Shown here one piece after another: positions 44,701 through 52,916 of a stretch of DNA of 64,000 nucleotides. The notes below the pieces were generated by a model that made no database searches, was not told the origin of the DNA, and saw only the letters and a program-made list of their open reading frames with translations. Origin of the DNA: Paenibacillus sp. MAHUQ-63 (GTDB lineage: Bacteria; Bacillota; Bacilli; Paenibacillales; NBRC-103111); NCBI RefSeq assembly GCF_028765165.1, contig NZ_JARADB010000002.1, positions 248,001-312,000 on the forward strand, read 5' to 3'. Numbering within the stretch: the stretch's first letter is position 1; the number at the start of each line of letters is the position of its first letter. Made by a program: the position numbers and the translations under genes.

Positions 44701-45665
44701 GACGGCTGACAGCGAATACAGACGGCATCGTGAAAGTGGTGGCGACAGCTGTGGACGGAAGCGGCATGCAAGGTTCCACTTATGTCGTGATCAGCGGTCA
44801 GACATCGCCTCCGACCGACGTGCCTCACACGACGCTGACGGGAGCGGCAGCGGTTCAAGCAGGAGCTGCATTTTCGACTAACTTCGGTTTAACGAACGTC
44901 AAGGAGGGGGCATCTTCCGCCATATATGCGGCAGACCTAATGCTGAGCTTTGATGCGAAAGCGGTTGAATTCGTATCCGTGGATGCATTGAAATCCGGCT
45001 TTAGCGTGGTTGAAATGAAGAAGGATGTACCGGGTCAACTTCGCATTATCGCGATCAGCGAAGGAGAAGCGGGGGCGATCACCGCAAGCGGAGAGCTATT
45101 CAAGCTTAATTGGAAAGCGAAGCCGCTGGCCTCTTCCGCAGCGACCAACCTGGCACTGACCAAGGCAGCCCTTTCTAATGCACGAGGGCACAAAATGGAT
45201 GCTCCGCTTAGCGATTTGGCGGTGACTGTTACGAATTCGGCTGTTAATAAGACAACGCTGCAGACAGTCTTGAGCTTGGCACAGACCATCTATGATCGTG
45301 CTGTAGAAGGAACGCAAGCCGGGCAATATGCAGCGGGTTCCAAAGCCGTTCTGCTGGCTGCTATCCAAACGGCTGCTGGCGTGGGCACGAACCCGGCGGT
45401 TACCCAACAGCAGTCGGATGATGCGGCGAATGTGTTAAACCAAGCGATCCAAACGTTTAACCAACAGTTCATCACTGACTTCGCACCGGGAGATGTCAAT
45501 CACGATACATTTATGAATATCGGGGATCTGGGCAAAGCAGCGATGCATTTAGGCAAAAAATCGAGTAGCAGCGATTGGAATGAGGCGAAAGCGGCCGACT
45601 TCAATCATGATGGCGTAATTGACATTGTCGATGTAGTAGGTATCGCTAGGCTGATCCTGCAGTAA
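41733..45665 (+). CDS. Secreted GH29 alpha-L-fucosidase with crystallin and ricin modules, cohesin and dockerin
   Basis: About 1310 aa; ATG 41733 lies five bases after GGAGG. Signal peptide ~1-36. Catalytic GH29 module from ~47: WFRDAKFGIYFHWG, AEHHDGYSMWDS, probable nucleophile D257 in LWQDFD, NGSMLLNIAPTADG; its C-terminal beta domain runs to ~510. A beta/gamma-crystallin domain follows (~520-605) with one canonical calcium motif, NDSISS, and one degenerate, NGTVSS. Then a ricin-type beta-trefoil (~606-741), an unassigned domain (~753-843), two Ig-like domains, a cohesin (~1032-1168), a FIVAR-like domain and a dockerin (~1252-1310; DVNHDTFMNIGD, DFNHDGVIDIVD). It is the clearer alpha-L-fucosidase of the two. 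Expected role: remove fucose so the galactanases can proceed. Confidence 0.9.
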   Translation: MIKYLGTKIVTCVIAAACMAAPFAPIAGSAAQAAAAAYEPNWPSVDLYNAAPDWFRDAKFGIYFHWGAFSVPAYGSEWYPRNMYKSGSPENQHHYATYGDTSAWPYSNFLTGARDLAGNWKEFAPKLTSQGGNFDPEAWAQLFVDAGAKFAGPVAEHHDGYSMWDSKVNEWNSVKLGPKLDLVSQFSSAIRSKNLKLLLAMHHAYNYTGFYEDAPQQTDPSLQKLYGQLPRAQENQLWYDKLEEVVDNYQPDILWQDFDLSAVDETQRLKFLSHYYNKAMEWNKEVVATYKDGYDNNGEVYDYERGGPGDMQTNYWLTDDSVSSTSWSYTNNMGYYSTKAVLDALIDRVSKNGSMLLNIAPTADGTIPQEQKDILLGMGDWLNRFGESIYATRAWDVYGEGPTKMGGGIYMTPTAGTNQDIRYTRNKEGNALYGIVMGWPGNGATLNLSNLNANNANLSNLSSVQLLGSTAGTYINLTGYTQDTNGLQITMPSSQPYSAPAYVVKLSFSGPIPALNSTNVPRFYTGVNYGGNSGFLGVGSYTLAQMQGAGIPNDSISSVRLPAGYNVTLYTGDNFSGNSWKLTGDNADLRSNNGTVSSIRVSYNPAANFKLTNHTDGLALDGGGSVSPGSDVKQWTWDSSPNLQWNFIDLNNGYFAIKNRNNGLAIDSGGNVSQGASVKETTWTGSNNQQWQIVYLSGGYFKIVNRTNGMVLDSGGHVSAGSSVLQWSWNGNTNQQWKIEFCINPAPALQQPVTFADVAGLANNGKTKAMLPALTADGNRFWYKKVGGSDVLSAIHAGDSVLNGWTAFPADGIIEADNGQRIFVAEADTDQQILRVGEAQALVANEDAPVITALTPVNVKTVVGVPPVLPALVTAAFSDNTTADRAVQWANIDPSKYAAAGSFSVNGVVSGTSIPAVAHVTVTDAVYGQPSITSISVSGIGGVNTIMTQGATLQMQAIVLPAEANSQVAWSVWEADGVAATDKAAITAGGRLTANTDGIVKVVATAVDGSGMQGSTYVVISGQTSPPTDVPHTTLTGAAAVQAGAAFSTNFGLTNVKEGASSAIYAADLMLSFDAKAVEFVSVDALKSGFSVVEMKKDVPGQLRIIAISEGEAGAITASGELFKLNWKAKPLASSAATNLALTKAALSNARGHKMDAPLSDLAVTVTNSAVNKTTLQTVLSLAQTIYDRAVEGTQAGQYAAGSKAVLLAAIQTAAGVGTNPAVTQQQSDDAANVLNQAIQTFNQQFITDFAPGDVNHDTFMNIGDLGKAAMHLGKKSSSSDWNEAKAADFNHDGVIDIVDVVGIARLILQ
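44275..45662 (+). repeat. C-terminal assembly cassette, copy 3
   Basis: Very similar to copy 1 (33770-35143) at the DNA level across the Ig, cohesin, FIVAR-like and dockerin parts; for example both encode SGFSVVE and SEGEAGAI in the cohesin. The similarity is higher than between the catalytic parts of the two genes. Confidence 0.8.
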
Positions 45666-45701
45666 CAAAAAGTTATACAAAACAGGTTTGTTTTTAACGC
45701 G

Positions 45702-45742
45702 AGGCTATCCCGGGTATCTTTTGATACTGCAGGCGGTAGCCT
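45702..45742 (+). terminator. Probable terminator hairpin after the last enzyme gene
   Basis: AGGCTA and TAGCCT enclose GTATC-TTTT-GATAC; a short T-rich tract follows. It separates the galactan locus from the mannitol operon. The remaining ~230 bases to mtlA hold a cre site and no credible gene. Confidence 0.5.
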
Positions 45743-45913
45743 TTTACTTTGGCGAAAAGCGTACGGAGTACGGAGGTTGGATAAACCCGCTTCCATCCCT
45801 TCCCGGGCTTGCTGACCTTTCCAATAGGATTCCAAATGTATGGCAGTAAAATGTATGCGAAAAATAGTGTCAACAATAATGATGACGAAAAGGAATTTTG
45901 ATTTGATTGAACG

Positions 45914-45927
45914 TGAAAGCGCTTTTG
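45914..45927 (+). promoter_or_regulatory. cre-like CcpA site of the mannitol operon
   Basis: TGAAAGCGCTTTTG matches the cre consensus at 12 of 14 positions and lies about 60 bp before mtlA, where CcpA control of mannitol genes is expected. Confidence 0.65.
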
Positions 45928-45982
45928 CATTACGATAAGTACATAAACAATATCATGATTAAGCTCATGGGAGGTTATCCTA

Positions 45983-47440
45983 ATGGATACATTATCTTCA
46001 AAAAGCCAACCGTCAGCGGGTGGAGCTCGCGTGAAGGTCCAGCGTTTCGGACGTTTCCTAAGCGGTATGGTGATGCCGAATATCGGCGCCTTTATCGCCT
46101 GGGGGCTCATCACCGCATTATTCATTCCGACGGGTTGGATTCCAAATGAATATTTGGCCAAACTTGTCGGACCGATGATTACGTACCTGCTGCCGCTCTT
46201 GATCGGGTATACGGGAGGGACGATGATTCACGGCACGCGAGGCGGCGTCATCGGTGCTGTAACCACGATGGGGGTCGTCATCGGGACGGATATTCCGATG
46301 TTCATGGGTGCGATGATCGTCGGACCTTTCGCAGCCTGGGTGCTGAAGCAATTCGATAAATCAATCGAAGGCAAAATCAAATCCGGCTTTGAGATGCTCG
46401 TCAACAACTTCTCATCCGGTATTATCGGCGGTGTTCTGGCCGTACTCGCTTACGCGGTCGTAGGCCCGGCCGTTCAAGTCGTGAGCAAGGCGCTCGCCGC
46501 CGGGGTTCAATTCTTGGTCGATGCCGGGTTGTTGCCGCTTGCGAACGTCTTGATCGAACCCGGGAAAGTTTTGTTCTTGAACAATGCCATCAACCACGGC
46601 GTGCTCAGCCCGATTGCGCTGGAGCAAGCTTCGAATACCGGCAAATCGATTCTGTTCATGCTCGAATCCAACCCGGGACCTGGACTTGGCATCCTGTTGG
46701 CTTACTGGCTCGTAGGCCGCGGTTCCGCCAAACTGTCGGCGCCAGGCTCCGCTATCATTCACTTCTTTGGCGGTATTCACGAGATTTATTTCCCGTATAT
46801 TCTGATGAATCCGCGATTGATTCTAGCCGTTATCGCAGGCGGTGTAACCGGTACGTTCACGTTCTCCCTGTTCAACGCAGGACTTGTCGCTCCGCCGTCG
46901 CCGGGAAGTATTTTCGCTTATATCGCGATGGCGCCTAAGGGTGGAATGCTTGCCATCTTCACAGGTGTCATCACGGCAACGGTAGTTTCCTTCGCTGTAG
47001 CGGCACTGCTGCTCAAAACGGGCAAGCAGTCCGAGGAGGACGAAAATCTGGAGCAAGCAGCTGAGAAGATGAAGCAGATGAAGCAAGCGGGCAGCACGGC
47101 GGCAGCTCCTGCCGCGGCCGCAGCAGCCGAGACGGCCGCTGCAACGGCTTCCGTTAAACCGGCCTCCAAGGTCAATAAAATTGTGTTTTCTTGCGATGCA
47201 GGTATGGGATCCAGCGCGATGGGAGCTTCCATTCTGAGAAAGAAAATGAAAGAAGCGGGCGTTGCCGTTACGGTCATTAATACGGCGATCAGTGAAATAC
47301 CGGGAGATGCCGATATCGTCGTCACGCACAAATCGCTGACCGATCGTGCGCGGAACCAAGCTCCGCAGGCGGAGCATATCTCCATCGACAATTTCATGAA
47401 AAGTCCCGAATATGATGAGCTTGTCAAACGTTTAAGTTAA
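45983..47440 (+). CDS. mtlA: Mannitol-specific PTS enzyme IICB
   Basis: 485 aa. EIIC membrane part ~20-350 with the family words SGMVMPNIGAFIAWG, INHGVLSP and GGIHEIYFPYIL. A flexible Ala-rich linker leads to an EIIB domain (~390-485) with the phospho-cysteine C404 in VFSCDAGMGSSAMG. The EIIA domain is absent here and is coded separately by mtlF, as in Geobacillus and Bacillus. It imports mannitol and phosphorylates it to mannitol-1-phosphate. First gene of a six-gene operon; the start has a GGGAGG site. Expression is likely controlled by MtlR, two genes' worth of DNA downstream in the same operon, and by CcpA through the cre site. Confidence 0.95.
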   Translation: MDTLSSKSQPSAGGARVKVQRFGRFLSGMVMPNIGAFIAWGLITALFIPTGWIPNEYLAKLVGPMITYLLPLLIGYTGGTMIHGTRGGVIGAVTTMGVVIGTDIPMFMGAMIVGPFAAWVLKQFDKSIEGKIKSGFEMLVNNFSSGIIGGVLAVLAYAVVGPAVQVVSKALAAGVQFLVDAGLLPLANVLIEPGKVLFLNNAINHGVLSPIALEQASNTGKSILFMLESNPGPGLGILLAYWLVGRGSAKLSAPGSAIIHFFGGIHEIYFPYILMNPRLILAVIAGGVTGTFTFSLFNAGLVAPPSPGSIFAYIAMAPKGGMLAIFTGVITATVVSFAVAALLLKTGKQSEEDENLEQAAEKMKQMKQAGSTAAAPAAAAAAETAAATASVKPASKVNKIVFSCDAGMGSSAMGASILRKKMKEAGVAVTVINTAISEIPGDADIVVTHKSLTDRARNQAPQAEHISIDNFMKSPEYDELVKRLS

Positions 47441-47450
47441 TATATCCGTG

Positions 47451-47476
47451 TAACGCTGGCTGTCAAGCCGGCGTTA
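47451..47476 (+). promoter_or_regulatory. Intercistronic hairpin between mtlA and mtlR
   Basis: TAACGCTGGC pairs with GCCGGCGTTA around TGTCAA: ten pairs including one G-U. No T-run. It may lower mtlR expression relative to mtlA or protect the mtlA message. Confidence 0.6.
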
Positions 47477-47504
47477 TCTCCATTTCCGTAAGAGGTGCAT
47501 GAAT

Positions 47505-49550
47505 ATGAGATTGACACACAGGCACCGTCAAATCCTAGAGCTGCTATTACGCCGCGAAGGTGAAGTTACAGCGGGTGAAATCGCCGCAGAAATCAATGTC
47601 AGTACAAGAACGGTGCATAGAGAGCTGGCGGATCTGGAAACGATCGTTCAGAATGCCGGATTGACGCTTCAGAAGAAATCGGGCAAAGGCATGCTTTTAC
47701 AGGGAGACTCTGCTCATTTGGATGCTTTCAAACGGTCGTTGTTGGCTGTTTCGGCCAGCGAGTACTCCGCCCAAGACCGCAAGCTGTATATTCTGTGCAC
47801 GCTGCTTCAAGAAGCTGAGCCTGTTAAGTTATTCACTCTTTCGCATGAGCTTAGCGTAACGATTCCGACCATCACGAATGACCTGGATGAGCTCGAGGGC
47901 TGGGTGCAGAAATCCGATCTCATCCTTGTGCGCAGAAGAGGGTACGGTGTCGGTCTGAGCGGTTCTGAAGCGAATATGCGCAGGATGATTTCGCGGATGG
48001 CCCGGCACTATTTGGACGAATCCGATTTGTTCGGCAAACCGGACCAGCCGCTCACGCCCGTCATGATGAAGCTGCTGGCGTTGATCGGCAAGGAACATTT
48101 TGCCAAAGTGGAAGAGGCTTTATGGCAAGTTGAGGATGAAGGGCTTAACGCGTTGTCGGAAGAGGCCTATACGCAGCTGCTTATCCACATCTCGATCGCC
48201 GTTTCGCGGATCAAGCAGGGCAGGGGGATTGAGCTGCAAGCGGAGAAACAGTCCGTTCGGCAGAGCGAGCTGCTCGCCCAGCTCATCGGCCATTTGTCGA
48301 GCAAGGCGGAGGTTGAGTTCTCAACCGCTGAGACCGCTTATATCGCCGGGCTGCTCGAGCGAGGGGAAGCACCGCATCCGAATCAGCTTTTGCCGCAGGA
48401 AGAGCTCAGCTACATGGAAATCGTCTGGAAGCTGGTTCGCCAGATGGAGGCGCATAGCGGGGTCCCCTACAGCAGCGACCGCTCTCTTCGGGACGGACTG
48501 CTGAGCCATCTCGAATCCGCGCTGAAGCGGCTGCAGGCAGGTGTGGGCATTCGCAACCCGCTGCTCGCCCAAATCAAGAAGGATTACGAAGCTCTCTTCG
48601 AGGGAATCCGGAGAGCAGTGGATGAGACGATAACGGGGATAGCGTTACCGGATGAAGAAATCGGTTATCTCGTCATGCATTTCGGTGCATCTCTGGAGAG
48701 ACAGAAGCAATTCCGCCGCAATGTGAGAGCGATTCTCGTCTGCACGAGCGGCTTGGGAACGTCCAAGATGCTCGCCGTGCGCTTAACGAAGGAACTGCCC
48801 CAAATCGATATCATCGGGCACGCTTCTTGGTTCGAAGCGGCGCGCATTCCGGAGAAGGAGTACGACCTGATCGTCTCTACAGTGGATTTGCCATTGGATA
48901 ACGATCAATATATCAAGCTGAGTCCGCTTCTTACGAAGGAAGAGGCGGAGCGTCTGAGATTGTTCATTCAGAACGTAACGTTGAAAAAGGACGATATCCG
49001 GCAGGAGCTCGGTCCAATCCCCGAGGTGGATGCGACAACCGACAGACTGTACCGAATCAAACAGTACGTCAATGAAATCGTGAGGATCATCGACCAATTC
49101 ACCGTTCATCATGTGGAGCAATCCTTCGACAGCTTGCAGGCGACACTGCGTGAAATCTGCGGCTACGCCAAGTTAACTCATGTGATTGAAGACGTAGAGC
49201 CGATTGTTGAGCTGCTGCTGGCAAGAGAAAGACAAAGCAGTCAGGTTATTCCCGACACGGGGCTGGCCCTCTTTCATATTCGAAGCGAGCTGGTGAAGGC
49301 GCCGTTCTTGACGTTGTTTCGTTTGCAGCAGGATTTGGTGCTCGATCAGCTCGCACCATCCGGGGTGAGACAGGTGCTGTTAATGCTGGGTCCGCAGCAG
49401 CTGTCGAAGGAAAGCCTGGAGGTGCTTAGCGAGATCAGCTCATATCTGCTCATCCCGCAGATGATCGAGCTGCTTAAGGAAGGCAGCCAATCGGAGATCA
49501 AGCAATTTTTATCGCAAGAGCTTGAAGGCTTTTTAGAAAATAAATCCTAA
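47505..49550 (+). CDS. mtlR: Mannitol operon activator with PTS regulation domains
   Basis: About 681 aa, starting at ATG 47505 seven bases after AGAGGTG. N-terminal helix-turn-helix (GEVTAGEIAAEINVSTRTVHRE), second DNA-binding region ~80-150, two PRD domains (~185-400), an EIIB-like domain with Cys in LVCTSGLGTSK (~403-490) and a C-terminal EIIA-like domain with the probable phospho-His in LALFHIRSE. In Bacillus and Geobacillus MtlR, phosphorylation of PRD2 by HPr activates and phosphorylation of the EIIB-like Cys inhibits, so the protein reads both general PTS state and mannitol supply. It should activate the promoter upstream of mtlA. Confidence 0.93.
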   Translation: MRLTHRHRQILELLLRREGEVTAGEIAAEINVSTRTVHRELADLETIVQNAGLTLQKKSGKGMLLQGDSAHLDAFKRSLLAVSASEYSAQDRKLYILCTLLQEAEPVKLFTLSHELSVTIPTITNDLDELEGWVQKSDLILVRRRGYGVGLSGSEANMRRMISRMARHYLDESDLFGKPDQPLTPVMMKLLALIGKEHFAKVEEALWQVEDEGLNALSEEAYTQLLIHISIAVSRIKQGRGIELQAEKQSVRQSELLAQLIGHLSSKAEVEFSTAETAYIAGLLERGEAPHPNQLLPQEELSYMEIVWKLVRQMEAHSGVPYSSDRSLRDGLLSHLESALKRLQAGVGIRNPLLAQIKKDYEALFEGIRRAVDETITGIALPDEEIGYLVMHFGASLERQKQFRRNVRAILVCTSGLGTSKMLAVRLTKELPQIDIIGHASWFEAARIPEKEYDLIVSTVDLPLDNDQYIKLSPLLTKEEAERLRLFIQNVTLKKDDIRQELGPIPEVDATTDRLYRIKQYVNEIVRIIDQFTVHHVEQSFDSLQATLREICGYAKLTHVIEDVEPIVELLLARERQSSQVIPDTGLALFHIRSELVKAPFLTLFRLQQDLVLDQLAPSGVRQVLLMLGPQQLSKESLEVLSEISSYLLIPQMIELLKEGSQSEIKQFLSQELEGFLENKS

Positions 49551-49571
49551 AAGGATAGAGGAGAACCTACG

Positions 49572-50009
49572 ATGACGATTTTATCTGTAGAGAAAGTGAA
49601 ATTGAACGCACAGCCGCAAGACAAATTCGAAGCGATTCGTATGGCGGGGCAGCTGCTGGTGGACGCCGGTCACGCCTCGGAGGCTTATATTGAGAAAATG
49701 CTGGAGCGGGAGGCAACTTTATCGACCTACATGGGGAACGGACTTGCCATTCCTCACGGCACGCAGGATTCCAAAGCGCTCATTCGCTCGACGGGACTGT
49801 CCATCGTCCAAATTCCGCAAGGTGTGGATTTCGGCGACGGCGAGAAGGCTGTTCTCGTGATCGGCATCGCTGCGGCGGGCAACGATCATTTGGATATTTT
49901 GACGAATGTAGCGATGATCTGTTCGGAAGATGAGAATATGGAAGGCATTATGAAAGCTGCGACGGCGGAAGAGCTGGTTGCCATTTTCGAAAGCGGGATG
50001 GAGTCATGA
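49572..50009 (+). CDS. mtlF: Mannitol-specific PTS enzyme IIA
   Basis: 145 aa, the usual length of a free EIIA(Mtl). The phosphorylated His is H62 in LAIPHGT. It takes the phosphate from HPr and passes it to the EIIB domain of MtlA. It starts 21 bases after the mtlR stop with an AGGATAGAGGAG site, and its last codons overlap the start of mtlD by four bases (ATGA). Confidence 0.95.
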   Translation: MTILSVEKVKLNAQPQDKFEAIRMAGQLLVDAGHASEAYIEKMLEREATLSTYMGNGLAIPHGTQDSKALIRSTGLSIVQIPQGVDFGDGEKAVLVIGIAAAGNDHLDILTNVAMICSEDENMEGIMKAATAEELVAIFESGMES

Positions 50010-51163
50010 AAGCAGTTCATTTCGGCGCTGGAAATATCGGCAGAGGCTTTATCGGACTCGTGCTGTCGCAAGCGGGGTATGAAGTCGTCTTCTCCGATGT
50101 GAATGATCGTCTGGTGGAGGAGCTGCAAAAGAGGAAGTCCTATACGGTGCGTATCGCAAGCGATGCGCAGGAAACATTCCAGGTCAATAACGTTACGGCC
50201 ATAAACGGAGGGAACCCGGACGATGTTGCCGAAGCGGTCGCAAGCGCGGATCTCGTGACGACAGCGGTCGGCGTGAACATCTTGAAGCATATTGCAGGCG
50301 GGATCGCCAAAGGGCTCGAGCTGCGCATCGCGCGCGGAGGAGCGCCGCTGGCCATCATTGCCTGCGAGAACGCCATCGGCGGCAGTACGCAGCTCAAAGA
50401 GCATGTGTACAGCCATTTGAGCCCGGAGCTGCAGGAGAAGGCGGAAGGGCTCGCCGCTTTCCCGGATGCTGCGGTAGACCGCATCGTGCCGATTCAGCAC
50501 AATGCGGACCCGCTGGAGGTCCGGGTTGAGCCGTTCTACGAATGGGTCGTTGACGAATCTCAGATGTTTCCCGGCTTTCAGCGGATCGAAGGCATCCATT
50601 ATGTGAACAAACTCGAGCCGTACATCGAGCGCAAGCTTTTCACCGTTAATACGGGGCATTGCATTGCAGCCTATTTGGGCTACATGCATGGATACCCGAC
50701 CATTCAGGAGGCGATGGCGGACCGGCGCATCGCGGCGCTCGTGCAGGCGGCTATGGAAGAAACAGGCGCTGTGCTTCAGCGGAGATACGGATTTGATGCG
50801 GCTACGCATACGAACTATATTCATAAAATTATAAGCCGATTCGTCAATCCGCATTTGACCGATGAAGTGACACGCGTAGGACGATCGCCGATTCGCAAGC
50901 TGTCCCCGAACGACCGTCTTGTCCGCCCCGCTTTGCAAGCCTATGAATTGGGGATGGGGGCTCAGCATTTGGCGATGGGAATGGCTGCAGCGCTCCTGTT
51001 CGACCCTGCGGACGATCCGGAGGCTGTGCAAATCCGGGCCGATATTCATGCGTTGGGACTTACCGCCGCGATCACGAAATATACGTCCATCGAAGCGGAT
51101 CACCCGATCCATGCCGAGGTCGTTCATCACTACGAGCAGTTGAAGCAAGCAAGGCAATCTTAA
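50006..51163 (+). CDS. mtlD: Mannitol-1-phosphate 5-dehydrogenase
   Basis: 385 aa, full length. The N-terminal NAD-binding motif reads VHFGAGNIGRGFIG, and the long-chain mannitol dehydrogenase signature KLFTVNTGHCIAAYLGY is complete. It oxidises mannitol-1-phosphate to fructose-6-phosphate with NAD+, feeding glycolysis. The start overlaps the mtlF stop, so the two are translationally coupled. Confidence 0.96.
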   Translation: MKAVHFGAGNIGRGFIGLVLSQAGYEVVFSDVNDRLVEELQKRKSYTVRIASDAQETFQVNNVTAINGGNPDDVAEAVASADLVTTAVGVNILKHIAGGIAKGLELRIARGGAPLAIIACENAIGGSTQLKEHVYSHLSPELQEKAEGLAAFPDAAVDRIVPIQHNADPLEVRVEPFYEWVVDESQMFPGFQRIEGIHYVNKLEPYIERKLFTVNTGHCIAAYLGYMHGYPTIQEAMADRRIAALVQAAMEETGAVLQRRYGFDAATHTNYIHKIISRFVNPHLTDEVTRVGRSPIRKLSPNDRLVRPALQAYELGMGAQHLAMGMAAALLFDPADDPEAVQIRADIHALGLTAAITKYTSIEADHPIHAEVVHHYEQLKQARQS

Positions 51164-51180
51164 GGAAGGGGAGTATTCTT

Positions 51181-52914
51181 ATGGCTGACATGTTGACGAA
51201 ACGACTAACCGGAATTGCCGCTTCCCCCGGCATCGCCATCGCGAAGGCGTACCGGCTTAAGCATGAAACTTATGTGCCCTCACCGGATAAGGTAGCGGAC
51301 ACTGAGATAGAAACGGCACGTTTCCGGCAAGCGGTGGAGACAGCCAAGGAGCAGCTGGCACACATTCGGGCAATGACCGAGGAAAAAATGGGGGCGGCCA
51401 AAGCCGAAATTTTCGAAGCGCATTTGCTGCTATTGGAAGATCCCGATCTCATCGATGCGATTATCGAGCAGATCGAAAGCGAGAGCCTGAACGCGGAATT
51501 CGCGCTGCACGGAGTGGCCGGAGGGTTCATCGACATGCTCTTATCGATGGATAACGAGCTGCTGAGAGAACGGGCAGCCGATGTGCGGGATGTATCCGGC
51601 CGCTTGATGAGCTTGCTGCGCGGCGTATCCTACGCGGCGGTGTCCGCCATCCACGAGCCGTGCGTTCTGATTGCCGAAGACTTGACGCCTTCGGATACGG
51701 CGCAGCTCAATACCGATTATGTGCTCGGATTCATCACCGAGGTCGGAAGCCGTACTTCCCACTCTGCGATCATGGCCCGTTCGCTGGAAGTTCCCGCGAT
51801 CGTCGGGGCGGGTTCCGCGGCGGCGGATATCGAGACGGGAACGATGGTCGTCATGGATGCCGTTCAAGGCATTGCCATCGTTGACCCGTCCGAGACCGAG
51901 CTGGCGGAGTACCGAGCGCACAAAATCGCGTACGACAAGCGCCGCAGCGAGCTGCGCATGCTGCTTGACGAGCCGACGGTGTCCGGGGACGGCCACCGCG
52001 TCGAGCTGGCCGCCAACATCGGCAGCGTGGAGGATTTGCAGAAGGTGCTGGCGAACGGCGCGGAAGGCATCGGGCTGTTCCGCACCGAATTTCTGTACAT
52101 GGGACGCAGCGCGCTTCCGACGGAAGAAGAACAGTTCCAGGTGTATAAGCACGTGCTGGAGCGGATGAACAACAAGCCTGTCGTCATTCGCACGCTGGAC
52201 ATCGGCGGCGATAAAGAGCTGCCGTACATGAAGCTGCCGGCCGAAAGCAATCCCTTCCTCGGCCTGCGCGCCGTGCGCTTGTGTCTGGACCGGCAGGATC
52301 TGTTCCGGACACAGCTGAGAGCCTTGCTGCGGGCAAGCAGCTATGGGCAGCTGAAAATCATGTTCCCGATGATCGCCGTAGCCGAGGAGCTGCGGGAGGC
52401 TAAGCGCCTGCTGCAGGAGGAGAAAGCGAAGCTCCGGGAGGAAGGCGCTCAGGTATCCGACACGATCGAAGTCGGCATTATGATCGAAGTGCCGGCCGCG
52501 GCGCTGGCGGCGGATTTCTTAGCCAAAGAGGTCGATTTCTTCAGTATCGGAACGAACGACCTCATTCAATATACGATGGCGGCCGACCGCATGAACGAGA
52601 ACGTCTCGTACTTGTATCAGCCCTGCCATCCTTCGGTGCTGCGCTTGATCCGCATGGTCATCCAGGCGGCGGAGCGGGAAGGCAAATGGGTGGGCATGTG
52701 CGGCGAAATGGCCGGCGATGAGACCGCCATTCCCATTTTGCTTGGCCTTGGCTTGCACGAATTCAGTATGAGCGCCAGCTCGATTCTGCCCGCGCGCGCG
52801 CTCATCAAACAATTATCCCGTGCAGAGTGGGCCGGGTATACCGAACACATCCTGTCGATGAGCAGCCAAGAAAGCATCCATGCATTCGTTAATGAAAAGA
52901 CAAGGAGTGAATAA
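51181..52914 (+). CDS. ptsI: PTS enzyme I (phosphoenolpyruvate-protein phosphotransferase)
   Basis: 577 aa, the normal length. The phospho-His is H194 in GSRTSHSAIMAR; the PEP-binding C-terminal barrel has GIGLFRTEFLYM, VIRTLDIGGDKELPY, and the active-site Cys region VGMCGEMAGD. It starts the PTS phosphate relay by taking phosphate from PEP. It starts 17 bases after mtlD and stops two bases before ptsH. In most Firmicutes ptsH precedes ptsI in a separate general operon, so both the location and the gene order are unusual. It is either the only EI of the cell or a second, mannitol-dedicated copy; the window cannot tell. Confidence 0.95.
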   Translation: MADMLTKRLTGIAASPGIAIAKAYRLKHETYVPSPDKVADTEIETARFRQAVETAKEQLAHIRAMTEEKMGAAKAEIFEAHLLLLEDPDLIDAIIEQIESESLNAEFALHGVAGGFIDMLLSMDNELLRERAADVRDVSGRLMSLLRGVSYAAVSAIHEPCVLIAEDLTPSDTAQLNTDYVLGFITEVGSRTSHSAIMARSLEVPAIVGAGSAAADIETGTMVVMDAVQGIAIVDPSETELAEYRAHKIAYDKRRSELRMLLDEPTVSGDGHRVELAANIGSVEDLQKVLANGAEGIGLFRTEFLYMGRSALPTEEEQFQVYKHVLERMNNKPVVIRTLDIGGDKELPYMKLPAESNPFLGLRAVRLCLDRQDLFRTQLRALLRASSYGQLKIMFPMIAVAEELREAKRLLQEEKAKLREEGAQVSDTIEVGIMIEVPAAALAADFLAKEVDFFSIGTNDLIQYTMAADRMNENVSYLYQPCHPSVLRLIRMVIQAAEREGKWVGMCGEMAGDETAIPILLGLGLHEFSMSASSILPARALIKQLSRAEWAGYTEHILSMSSQESIHAFVNEKTRSE

Positions 52915-52916
52915 TC

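Noticed and set aside
43647..44858. 403-codon open frame on the minus strand
   Set aside because: Shadow of the ricin and Ig-like parts of the second fucosidase gene; no ribosome site.
45694..46161. Minus-strand frame of 155 codons spanning the gap before mtlA
   Set aside because: Overlaps the mtlA start, the cre site and the terminator hairpin; no domain recognised.
49886..51157. 423-codon open frame on the minus strand
   Set aside because: Antisense to mtlD, which is complete and in an operon; composition is shadow-like.
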